DNA of 8,979 nucleotides, from NCBI GenBank assembly GCA_031287815.1, contig JAITSM010000093.1:1-8979 (forward strand), written 5' to 3'. The DNA comes from Prevotellaceae bacterium. GTDB lineage: Bacteria; Bacteroidota; Bacteroidia; Bacteroidales; UBA932. This document shows, in pieces, positions 1 to 5,689 of this stretch. The translations under genes and the position numbers were made by a program. Within the stretch, counting starts at the first letter, position 1; each line of letters opens with the position of its first letter. Under the pieces are notes generated by a model that was given only the letters and a program-made list of their open reading frames with translations, made no database searches and was not told the origin of the DNA.

Positions 1-3
1 ACA

Positions 4-72
4 CCCCTCCCCAGCCCTCCCCGAAGGGGAGGGAGCCAACTCCCCCTCCTTCGGAGGGGGACGGGGGGAGGT
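4..72 (+). repeat. Element A, left copy: GC-rich paired palindrome (REP/BIME-like)
   Basis: Two hairpins lie side by side. Positions 15-22 pair with 26-33 around a GAA loop, and 42-49 pair with 53-60 around a TTC loop. An outer 7-bp stem, 6-12 with 65-71, can enclose both and give a three-way junction. Positions 4-60 are identical, over 57 bp, to the reverse complement of 8850-8906, and the outer 3' arm is conserved too. The two hairpins are inverted relative to each other (GAA versus TTC loop), the arrangement of bacterial interspersed mosaic elements. The structure and repeat are seen directly; mobility is inferred. Confidence 0.85.
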
Positions 73-85
73 AACTAATGAAAAA

Positions 86-117
86 CGCCGGTATGGAAAC
101 ATGCCGGCGGTTTTTTT
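86..117 (+). terminator. Rho-independent terminator of a gene left of the window
   Basis: A 10-bp stem (86-95 with 100-109, one G-T wobble at 92/103) closed by a GAAA tetraloop is followed by G and seven T. It is oriented for + strand transcription arriving from outside the window. The 25 bases 85-109 recur exactly, inverted, at 8801-8825, where they form the terminator of the convergent gene. Confidence 0.85.
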
Positions 118-129
118 GATGTAATTATC

Positions 130-157
130 GCAAGTCGCACATCGCATATCGCATATC
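130..157. repeat. Degenerate heptamer tandem repeat (four units)
   Basis: Four consecutive 7-base units, gcaagtc, gcacatc, gcatatc, gcatatc, lie in the leader of the hydrolase gene, about 30 bases before its putative promoter. The last two are identical. No coding function is apparent. It could be a short microsatellite or a direct-repeat binding site. Confidence 0.6.
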
Positions 158-163
158 ACCCCC

Positions 164-179
164 TTCACCCTTCCCCGTT
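164..179 (+). repeat. 16-bp direct repeat, copy 1 (ttcacccttccccgtt)
   Basis: This 16-base pyrimidine-rich string recurs exactly at 1420-1435. Both copies lie upstream of a putative promoter, 8 bases from the -7 box here and 45 bases there. The differing spacing argues against a fixed operator; it may be a remnant of a dispersed repeat. Confidence 0.6.
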
Positions 180-187
180 AAATTGCG

Positions 188-195
188 TATCTTTG
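188..195 (+). promoter_or_regulatory. Putative Bacteroidota sigma-ABfr -7 box for the hydrolase gene
   Basis: TATCTTTG matches the Bacteroidota -7 consensus TAnnTTTG exactly and lies 30 bases before the chosen ATG at 226. The flanks (TGCG before, TG/CG after) resemble those of the atp promoter box at 1481-1488. No clear -33 TTTG box is visible at the expected 19-21 base spacing, so the assignment rests on the -7 box and position. Confidence 0.5.
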
Positions 196-225
196 TGCGG
201 TCATTCATCCTTTAAATATAAAAAA

Positions 226-1347
226 ATGAAAAATGTATTTTTATCGGTTATTTTCGCCGCTGTTGCTTTTTGTTTTATCGGGGCGGTAACGGAAAAGAAA
301 CGGCCGCAAGACCCGCAGGCGCCCTATCCTTACTGTTCCGAAGACGTCCGGTTTGAGAACAAAGAAGCCGGTATCATCCTGGCCGGCACGCTTACTTTCC
401 CGAAGGAAGGAAAGAATTTTCCGGCGGTGGTATTGATTTCGGGCAGCGGCCCGCAGAACAGGAATGAGGAAATAACGGCGTTGAATCACCGTCCGTTTCT
501 TGTGCTGTCGGATTACCTGACGCGCAATGGCATTGCCGTATTGCGGTATGACGACAGGGGCGTGGCCGAATCGGGCGGGGACTACCCCACTGCGGCGTTA
601 GACGATTTTGCTTCGGACGCCCTGTCTGCCATAAATTACCTGAAAACAAGGCCGGAGGTAAATCCCGCGAAAACAGGGCTGCTGGGGCACAGCGAAGGCG
701 GCACGATTGCGTTTTTGCTGGCAGGCGGCCATCCGGAAATTGCCTATGTGGTATCTATGGCCGGCATGGCGGTCAACGGCGACAGCCTGCTGCGGGCGCA
801 ACGCTACCTGATAGCGCGTGCACAGGGCGCGTCCGACGAAGCCATTGCGGTGAACGAACTGTTGGTAGACAGGGTAACCGCCCTTACCGGGCATCATTCT
901 ACAGCCTATGTAATGGCGCATATCGATTCGTTGACCACCCGGTTGTTGAATACGGAAGAAGAATTGCTCACGCGCCTGCTGGCGATGCTGCCCGATTCCT
1001 CCGTAAGCCGGGAAGTTTTTCGCGCCGCATGTAAAGCAGGAATTATGCAGGTGGCGACGCCCGAAACCCGCGCGTTGCGGAACTGCGACCCCTCCGGCGC
1101 CTTAACGAAAATCCAGTGTCCGGTATTCGCCCTGAATGGGGAAAAGGACTTGCAGGTGCCCGCCGATATGAATTTAGCCCCTATCCGGGCGCTGGTGAAA
1201 AGCGCCTTGAAAGTAAAAAAATACCCCGGATTGAATCATTTATTCCAGCATGCCGAAACGGGATCGCCCAATGAATACAGGGTAATCGAAGAAACCATCT
1301 CCCCGGAAGCGCTGGAAGATATTGCCGCATGGATATTGGAAAGGTGA
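226..1347 (+). CDS. Exported alpha/beta-hydrolase fold protein (serine esterase/peptidase-like)
   Basis: A 373-residue alpha/beta hydrolase with a Sec-type signal peptide: a basic MKN start and hydrophobic residues 4-22, with no lipobox cysteine in the right place. A full catalytic triad can be read. The nucleophile is Ser156 in GHSEGG (154-159), the acid is Asp308 in GEKDLQVP, and the base is His338 in GLNH. SGSGPQNR (72-79) is the expected oxyanion-hole loop. A helical region around 190-285 would be the lid. The ATG at 226 is chosen because the upstream in-frame TTG at 193 overlaps the putative -7 box, whereas this ATG has an A-rich leader and begins the signal peptide. Such proteins are usually esterases, thioesterases or S33-type peptidases; the substrate cannot be told. 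It has its own putative promoter and is separated from atpD by 177 bases with repeat B, so a link with ATP synthesis is not implied. Confidence 0.88.
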   Translation: MKNVFLSVIFAAVAFCFIGAVTEKKRPQDPQAPYPYCSEDVRFENKEAGIILAGTLTFPKEGKNFPAVVLISGSGPQNRNEEITALNHRPFLVLSDYLTRNGIAVLRYDDRGVAESGGDYPTAALDDFASDALSAINYLKTRPEVNPAKTGLLGHSEGGTIAFLLAGGHPEIAYVVSMAGMAVNGDSLLRAQRYLIARAQGASDEAIAVNELLVDRVTALTGHHSTAYVMAHIDSLTTRLLNTEEELLTRLLAMLPDSSVSREVFRAACKAGIMQVATPETRALRNCDPSGALTKIQCPVFALNGEKDLQVPADMNLAPIRALVKSALKVKKYPGLNHLFQHAETGSPNEYRVIEETISPEALEDIAAWILER

Positions 1348-1354
1348 CTTTTTT

Positions 1355-1417
1355 TAATGGAGAATGGAAAATGGAAAATTAGCTGGCGCCTCAAGAGACA
1401 TTCTCCATTCTCCATTA
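1355..1417 (+). repeat. Element B, left copy: hairpin-forming intergenic repeat
   Basis: A perfect 13-bp inverted repeat (1355-1367 with 1405-1417) encloses a 37-base interior. The 20 bases 1386-1405 recur inverted at 8754-8773 after atpG. The element starts 8 bases after the hydrolase stop codon. It has no U-tract on its 3' side, so it is a weak terminator candidate, although it separates the hydrolase from the operon. Arms made of repeated AATGGA/GAATGG units look like a small palindromic dispersed repeat. Confidence 0.8.
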
Positions 1418-1419
1418 GA

Positions 1420-1435
1420 TTCACCCTTCCCCGTT
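1420..1435 (+). repeat. 16-bp direct repeat, copy 2
   Basis: Exact second copy of 164-179, three bases after element B and 45 bases upstream of the putative atp promoter box. Confidence 0.6.
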
Positions 1436-1480
1436 TTGAATAAAATATGCCCTGCTGTATGGAGTAATCAAAAAAATGCG

Positions 1481-1488
1481 TACTTTTG
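1481..1488 (+). promoter_or_regulatory. Putative promoter -7 box of the atp operon
   Basis: TACTTTTG matches TAnnTTTG exactly, 37 bases before the atpD ATG, which would give a leader of roughly 30 bases rich in A and T. No strong -33 box is seen near 1456-1462. It is the best promoter candidate ahead of atpD, and none of similar quality stands out between the later genes, so the nine genes are probably one transcript. Confidence 0.55.
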
Positions 1489-1524
1489 TACGTCTTTTTA
1501 AAAAATATTAACCGGGAAATCGAA

Positions 1525-3075
1525 ATGATACACGAAGAAATTCATCCTAAACAGATCGCAGGGCGCATCTCGCAAATCATCGGCCCAGTAATCGATATCA
1601 GCTTTGAAGGGGACGGCGGCGCAGCGAAAATAACGCTTCCCGCGATCCACGATGCGGTGGAAGTCCGGCGGCGCGACGGGCGGACGCTGGTGGCCGAAAT
1701 CCAGCAACACATAGGCGAAAATGCCGTGCGGACGGTGGCGATGGATTCTACCGACGGCCTGCAGCGCGGGATGGAAGCGGTGTCGTACTACCTGCCGATT
1801 ACAATGCCATCGGGCGGGCAAATCAAGGGGCGGCTGATGAACGTCGTGGGCGAGGCCATCGACGGGATGAAGGATTTAGCCAGAGAAGGCGCGCAGCCCA
1901 TTCACCGCGACCCGCCGAAGTTCGATGAATTGTCGACGGTGCAGGAAGTGCTGTTTACCGGCATCAAGGTGATCGACCTGCTGGAGCCGTATTCCAAAGG
2001 CGGGAAAATCGGGCTTTTCGGCGGCGCAGGCGTCGGCAAGACCGTCCTCATCATGGAGCTTATAAATAATATTGCGAAAAAACATCACGGTTTTTCCGTG
2101 TTTGCCGGCGTGGGCGAGCGGACGCGCGAGGGCAACGACCTGTTGCGCGAGATGATTGAATCGGGCGTCATCCGCTACGGCGAAGCGTTTATGAAAAGCA
2201 TGGAGCAGGGCGGCTGGGACCTTTCCAAAATAGATTACGGGGAATTGGAAAAATCGCAGGCCACGTTAATTTTCGGGCAAATGAACGAGCCGCCCGGCGC
2301 GCGCGCGTCGGTGGCGCTGTCGGGCTTGACGGTTGCGGAATCGTTCCGCGACGCGGGTACCGGTTCGAAAGACATTTTATTTTTTATTGATAATATTTTC
2401 CGATTCACACAGGCGGGCAGCGAAGTATCCGCCCTGTTGGGGCGCATGCCTTCGGCAGTGGGTTACCAGCCGACGCTGGCGTCGGAAATGGGCGGCATGC
2501 AGGAACGGATTACTTCGACCAAAAGCGGCTCCATTACTTCCGTGCAGGCCGTCTATGTGCCTGCCGACGACCTTACCGACCCTGCGCCCGCCACTACCTT
2601 CTCGCACTTGGACGCCACCACCGTGTTGAGCCGCAAGATTACGGAGCTGGGGATTTATCCGGCGGTAGACCCGCTGGCGTCCACCTCGCGCATCCTCGAC
2701 CCCTCCATTGTGGGCGAGGAACATTATAACACGGCGCAACGGGTGATTCATATCCTGCAACGCAACAAGGAACTTCAGGACATCATCTCCATTCTGGGGA
2801 TGGAAGAACTGTCGGACGAAGATAAAACGATTGTCAACCGGGCGCGCCGCGTACAGCGATTCCTGTCGCAGCCGTTTGCCATGGCGGCGCAGTTCACCGG
2901 CGTGCCGGGCGCGATGGTCGCGATAGAAGATACAATAAAAGGGTTCAAGATGATTCTCGACGGCGAAGCAGACCACTTGCCGGAACAGGCATTCCTGAAT
3001 GTCGGGACCATCGAGGAAGCCATAGAAAAAGGCGAAAAGATACTGGCGGCAGTGGCGGCAAGCGGTAAACAGTAG
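1525..3075 (+). CDS. atpD: ATP synthase F1 subunit beta (EC 7.1.2.2)
   Basis: Catalytic subunit of F1; three copies alternate with alpha and make ATP on the cytoplasmic face. The 516 residues contain the P-loop GGAGVGKT (166-173, Lys172), the catalytic glutamate Glu198 in GERTRE, the Walker B aspartate Asp289 in FFIDN, and EELSDED (427-433), the counterpart of the DELSEED lever that moves gamma. The ATG at 1525 is chosen: the longer frame from a TTG at 1486 overlaps the -7 box, and translation from 1525 gives the normal N-terminal barrel (AGRISQIIGPVIDI). Between GND (203-205) and GQMNEPPG (251 on) there are 45 residues, against 18 in E. coli, an insertion centred on about 217-244. It is first in the operon. 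The stop codon lies inside a CAGTAG-rich repeat that fills the gap to atpC. Confidence 0.98.
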   Translation: MIHEEIHPKQIAGRISQIIGPVIDISFEGDGGAAKITLPAIHDAVEVRRRDGRTLVAEIQQHIGENAVRTVAMDSTDGLQRGMEAVSYYLPITMPSGGQIKGRLMNVVGEAIDGMKDLAREGAQPIHRDPPKFDELSTVQEVLFTGIKVIDLLEPYSKGGKIGLFGGAGVGKTVLIMELINNIAKKHHGFSVFAGVGERTREGNDLLREMIESGVIRYGEAFMKSMEQGGWDLSKIDYGELEKSQATLIFGQMNEPPGARASVALSGLTVAESFRDAGTGSKDILFFIDNIFRFTQAGSEVSALLGRMPSAVGYQPTLASEMGGMQERITSTKSGSITSVQAVYVPADDLTDPAPATTFSHLDATTVLSRKITELGIYPAVDPLASTSRILDPSIVGEEHYNTAQRVIHILQRNKELQDIISILGMEELSDEDKTIVNRARRVQRFLSQPFAMAAQFTGVPGAMVAIEDTIKGFKMILDGEADHLPEQAFLNVGTIEEAIEKGEKILAAVAASGKQ

Positions 3076-3103
3076 GCAGTAGCAGTAAACAGTAGCAGTG
3101 GTT
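3065..3103. repeat. CAGTAG-rich imperfect tandem repeat across the atpD stop
   Basis: gtaaacagtag occurs at 3065-3075 and again at 3085-3095, a 20-base period, with extra cagtag units between and after. The first copy contains the last codons and TAG stop of atpD. It is followed by a T-run (3106-3113) that is not preceded by a convincing hairpin, so I do not call a terminator. Confidence 0.7.
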
Positions 3104-3124
3104 GGTTTTTTTTAATTTTAAATA

Positions 3125-3367
3125 ATGATGAATATCCAGATAGTATCGCCAAAAGGAACGCTTTACGAGGGGGAATTGCAATATGCCGTTTTCCCCGGAA
3201 AGGCAGGCGAATTTGCGGTGTATCCTGGGCATGCGCCGTTAATTTCCATGCTTTCCAAAGGCGCGATAAGGTGTATCACAGGTACGGGAAAAGATGAAAC
3301 CATCCCGGTGGGCGGCGGCTTTGTGGAAGTGAACAGGAATAAAATAACCGTTTGCGTAGAACAATAA
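3125..3367 (+). CDS. atpC: ATP synthase F1 subunit epsilon, short form
   Basis: An 80-residue protein matching the N-terminal beta-sandwich of epsilon: it opens with MNIQIVSPKGTLYEGEL, followed by FPGKAGEFAVYPGHAPLISML, and ends just after VGGGFVEVNRNKITVCVEQ. In E. coli epsilon is about 138 residues, with a C-terminal helical hairpin that can insert into F1 and inhibit ATP hydrolysis. That hairpin is absent here. Short epsilons occur in other Bacteroidota as far as I know, and the reading frame ends cleanly, so this is likely native rather than a frameshift. It joins gamma to the c-ring. Start is ATG at 3125; a second ATG at 3128 is equally possible. It follows atpD by 49 bases and precedes the membrane protein gene by 11. 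Confidence 0.93.
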   Translation: MMNIQIVSPKGTLYEGELQYAVFPGKAGEFAVYPGHAPLISMLSKGAIRCITGTGKDETIPVGGGFVEVNRNKITVCVEQ

Positions 3368-3378
3368 AAAGGATATAA

Positions 3379-3813
3379 ATGAAATTTTTTGAAAAAAAGG
3401 GAAACGTGTTTGGTTTGGCAATGGCCGTATGGCTGTTGCTGTCGGCCGTCACGGAAATCCTGCTCCGGCGGGTGATTCCGCAATATGATTTTGTAGAATG
3501 CCGCTATATTCCGGCATTGTTTCTGGTATTCCTGCTTATTTTCGCCGGGCTCGTATGGCGGTGGGAGAAAAAACTGCAGGAAGGAAGCGTTACGCCGGCG
3601 CATGTCAGCAATTATTTCCTGATGTGGAAAATGGGGAAGTTAGTCATCGCCCTGCTGCTTTTCTTCTTTTGTTACCTGTGGCTGGACGCATCCATCTTCC
3701 GGGCGTTCCTGTTCTTGTTCCTGCTGTTTTATCTGGTGTTTATGGGATTGGAAATATTTGTGCTGCGCAGTATCGAACGGCGTTACAAACGCCCCCAAAC
3801 AGACAAAAAATAA
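3379..3813 (+). CDS. Four-helix membrane protein at the atpI position (putative Fo assembly factor)
   Basis: A 144-residue membrane protein with four predicted transmembrane segments, about 10-29, 43-61, 85-102 and 106-129, and charged ends (KKGN at the start, RRYKRPQTDKK at the end). It has no motif I recognise. Its place between atpC and atpB, four bases ahead of atpB, and its topology resemble AtpI, a small membrane protein before atpB in many bacteria that assists c-ring assembly. Read as a circle, the canonical order I-B-E-F-H-A-G-D-C becomes the order here, with this gene at the I position. I infer an AtpI-like role from location and topology, not from sequence identity. An unrelated Bacteroidota-specific Fo accessory protein is the main alternative. 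The A-rich leader before ATG 3379 supports the start. Confidence 0.8.
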   Translation: MKFFEKKGNVFGLAMAVWLLLSAVTEILLRRVIPQYDFVECRYIPALFLVFLLIFAGLVWRWEKKLQEGSVTPAHVSNYFLMWKMGKLVIALLLFFFCYLWLDASIFRAFLFLFLLFYLVFMGLEIFVLRSIERRYKRPQTDKK

Positions 3814-3817
3814 TCGG

Positions 3818-4900
3818 ATGCATACCGGTACACGCATATTGATTTCATTCGGCGCGGTAGCGCTGGCCTTGCTGTGGCCGTTGCATGCGGCGGCAGACAG
3901 CCATGGCGAAGAAGAAAAACTTCCGGTAAGCGAAATTATCAGCGAACACACGGCCGACAGCTACTGGTGGCATATCACGACCATCAACCACCACCATGTG
4001 TCCATTTATTTGCCGGTGATTGTGTATTCCGGAGCAGAGGGCTGGCTGGCGTTTTCGTCAAAACGTTTGGCGCACGGCGAAACATACAAGGGTTTCCGCA
4101 TTGCCGGAGAGGGAAAGTATAAGGGGAAAATTACCGGCGTCAATGCTGCCGGCGAGGAATACCGCCCCTGGGATATTTCCATTACCAAAAACGCTTTGGC
4201 GCTTATGATAAATTCGGCAATCATGCTGTCGTTGTTCCTGAGCGTGGCGCGCTGGTACAGGCGGCGCCCGAAAAATTCCGTTCCCGGGAAATTCGTGTGC
4301 GCCATAGAAATGTTTGTGATGGATATTTACGACGACATTATCCGCAAAAATATCGGCGACGGCCACCAGCGCTATGCGCCCTATTTGCTGACGGCGTTCT
4401 TCTTTATCCTTATCAATAATGTCATGGGGCTTATCCCTGTTTTCCCCGGCGGCGCAAATACAACCGGGAATATTGCTATTACCTGCGTGCTGGCGCTATG
4501 TACCATGTTTGCGGTAAACGTCTTTGGCAACCGGGAATACTGGAAAGAAATTTTCTGGCCTGATGTGCCGGTATGGCTGAAAGTGCCGGTGCCGATTATT
4601 CCGGTTATTGAGTTATTCGGCGTTTTTACCAAACCGTTTGCCTTGATGATTCGTTTGCTGGCAAACATTTTTGCGGGGCATACGGTCATTCTTTCATTGA
4701 TGTTTATCATATTCGTAACGGTAAAAATGGGTGTTGCCATGAACGCAGGAATGACGCTGTTTTCCGTCGTTTTGTCGATAATCATGAATTGCCTTGAATT
4801 GTTGGTGGCCTACATTCAGGCCTATGTCTTCACCATGCTTTCGGCGATGTTTATAGGCCTGTCGAGGCCTTCGCATCACCCGAAGAAAATAAAAGCGTAA
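3818..4900 (+). CDS. atpB: ATP synthase Fo subunit a
   Basis: Membrane stator subunit forming the two proton half-channels against the c-ring. The 360 residues start with a likely signal peptide (1-26, ending HAAA before DSHGEEE). A soluble, probably periplasmic domain follows to about residue 123, including Trp50-Trp51 and His58-60. Membrane helices begin at about 125. The essential arginine is Arg279 in MIRLLANIFAGH (E. coli R210), with Asn283 in the position of E. coli N214. His288 sits at the E. coli E219 position, a known natural substitution. Gln334 in AYIQAYVF matches E. coli Q252. E. coli subunit a is 271 residues, so the extra length is the N-terminal extension. The ATG at 3818 is chosen over an in-frame TTG at 3758, because it gives the signal peptide and avoids overlap with the previous gene. 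Confidence 0.96.
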   Translation: MHTGTRILISFGAVALALLWPLHAAADSHGEEEKLPVSEIISEHTADSYWWHITTINHHHVSIYLPVIVYSGAEGWLAFSSKRLAHGETYKGFRIAGEGKYKGKITGVNAAGEEYRPWDISITKNALALMINSAIMLSLFLSVARWYRRRPKNSVPGKFVCAIEMFVMDIYDDIIRKNIGDGHQRYAPYLLTAFFFILINNVMGLIPVFPGGANTTGNIAITCVLALCTMFAVNVFGNREYWKEIFWPDVPVWLKVPVPIIPVIELFGVFTKPFALMIRLLANIFAGHTVILSLMFIIFVTVKMGVAMNAGMTLFSVVLSIIMNCLELLVAYIQAYVFTMLSAMFIGLSRPSHHPKKIKA

Positions 4901-4941
4901 ATTTAGTTAACAAAAATTATAAATTTAAAAACAAAAAAATT
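4901..4941 (+). promoter_or_regulatory. AT-rich leader of atpE
   Basis: The 41 bases before atpE are almost all A and T, in contrast with the roughly half-GC genes around, and have no Shine-Dalgarno sequence. Bacteroidota translate well from A-rich leaders, and c is needed in many copies per complex, so this is probably a strong translation initiation region. A promoter is not excluded, but I see no TAnnTTTG box. Confidence 0.5.
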
Positions 4942-5181
4942 ATGTTACCATTAGTTATTACATTTTTGCAGGCACTTTCAGGCGCCGTATTTGCACCGCT
5001 TGGAGCAGGTATTGCCGTTATCGGGGCGGGTTACGGTATTGGTAGAATCGGCGCTTCGGCTATGGAGTCTATCGCCCGGCAGCCGGAAGTAGCGGACTTT
5101 ATCCGCATGTCGATGATTATAATGGCGTCGTTCATAGAAGGCGCGGCATTGTTTGCTATCGCCGTTTGTTTTTTGGCATAA
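4942..5181 (+). CDS. atpE: ATP synthase Fo subunit c (proteolipid)
   Basis: A 79-residue helical hairpin that multimerises into the rotor ring. Helix 1 carries the glycine-rich packing motif GAGIAVIGAGYGIG (21-34), the cytoplasmic loop has ARQPE (45-49), and helix 2 carries the ion-carrying carboxylate Glu66 in FIEGAALF. Sodium-type rings have Gln at the helix-1 position that is Ile33 here, and Ser after the carboxylate, which is Gly67 here. The absence of both points to proton coupling. The length is usual for the family. The gene lies 41 bases after atpB behind an AT-rich leader and 15 bases before atpF. Confidence 0.97.
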   Translation: MLPLVITFLQALSGAVFAPLGAGIAVIGAGYGIGRIGASAMESIARQPEVADFIRMSMIIMASFIEGAALFAIAVCFLA

Positions 5182-5196
5182 AAAAGAAAAAGTATT

Positions 5197-5688
5197 ATGC
5201 TAACACCGGATTTTGGTTTGCTGTTCTGGATGCTGGTCAGCTTCCTCTTTGTATTGGGGCTGCTGGCAAAGTTCGGTTTTCCCGTAATCACCCGCATGGT
5301 GAACGAGCGGCGCGACCATATCAGGCACTCGCTTGAAGCCGCAGAGGAAGCCGCCCGGAAGCTCGAAAACGTCAAACAGGAATCGCTCGCCATACTCGAT
5401 GAAGCGCGCAGGCAACAGGCCGCAATCATCAAAAAGGCCATGTCCGACGGCGAACAGCTGCTTCTCAACGCTCAGCAAAAAGCAGTGGAGGAAACGGAAA
5501 AACAACTTGAACTGGCGCGGCAACGTATCGAATTGCAAAAGGAAAAGGCGCTCGGGGAAATCAATGCGCAGGTGGCCATGCTTTCGGTAGATATTGCAGA
5601 GAAGGTATTGCACCGGCAATTGGATGACAAAACGAAAGAAGAAGCCTTTATCCTGCAAATGCTCAACGAAGCGGAAAGTATAGTGTAG
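5197..5688 (+). CDS. atpF: ATP synthase Fo subunit b (peripheral stalk)
   Basis: A 163-residue stator protein. One N-terminal membrane helix (about 7-28, FGLLFWMLVSFLFVLGLL) is followed by a long, highly charged helix rich in Ala, Glu, Lys and Gln (about 36-150) that forms the coiled-coil stalk and ends in the delta-binding region. The GFP...NERRDHI stretch after the membrane helix is typical of bacterial b. Only one b gene is present, so the stalk should be a homodimer, unlike the b/b' pairs of cyanobacteria and some Alphaproteobacteria. Its TAG stop is one base before the atpH ATG, consistent with coupled translation. Confidence 0.96.
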   Translation: MLTPDFGLLFWMLVSFLFVLGLLAKFGFPVITRMVNERRDHIRHSLEAAEEAARKLENVKQESLAILDEARRQQAAIIKKAMSDGEQLLLNAQQKAVEETEKQLELARQRIELQKEKALGEINAQVAMLSVDIAEKVLHRQLDDKTKEEAFILQMLNEAESIV

Positions 5689-5689
5689 T

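Noticed and set aside
130..157. Heptamer repeats as a CRISPR array
   Set aside because: Units are 7 bases with no spacers and no cas genes nearby.
193..225. TTG start giving an 11-residue longer hydrolase
   Set aside because: The TTG is part of the putative -7 box, and the ATG at 226 begins a normal signal peptide.
1486..1524. TTG start giving a 13-residue longer beta subunit
   Set aside because: It overlaps the putative -7 box and would leave no leader; the ATG at 1525 gives the family N-terminus.
2377..2976. Antisense open frame (199 codons) opposite atpD
   Set aside because: Arg- and His-rich shadow translation of a conserved gene; no motif and no start context.
3101..3120. T-rich stretch after atpD as an internal terminator
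   Set aside because: No stable hairpin precedes it; the upstream CAGTAG repeats are direct, not inverted.
3758..3817. TTG start giving a 20-residue longer subunit a
   Set aside because: It overlaps the preceding gene by 56 bases and would bury the signal peptide behind a polar stretch.
5008..5148. Sodium-coupled c-ring
   Set aside because: The Gln of helix 1 and the Ser after the carboxylate, both expected in sodium rings, are replaced by Ile33 and Gly67.
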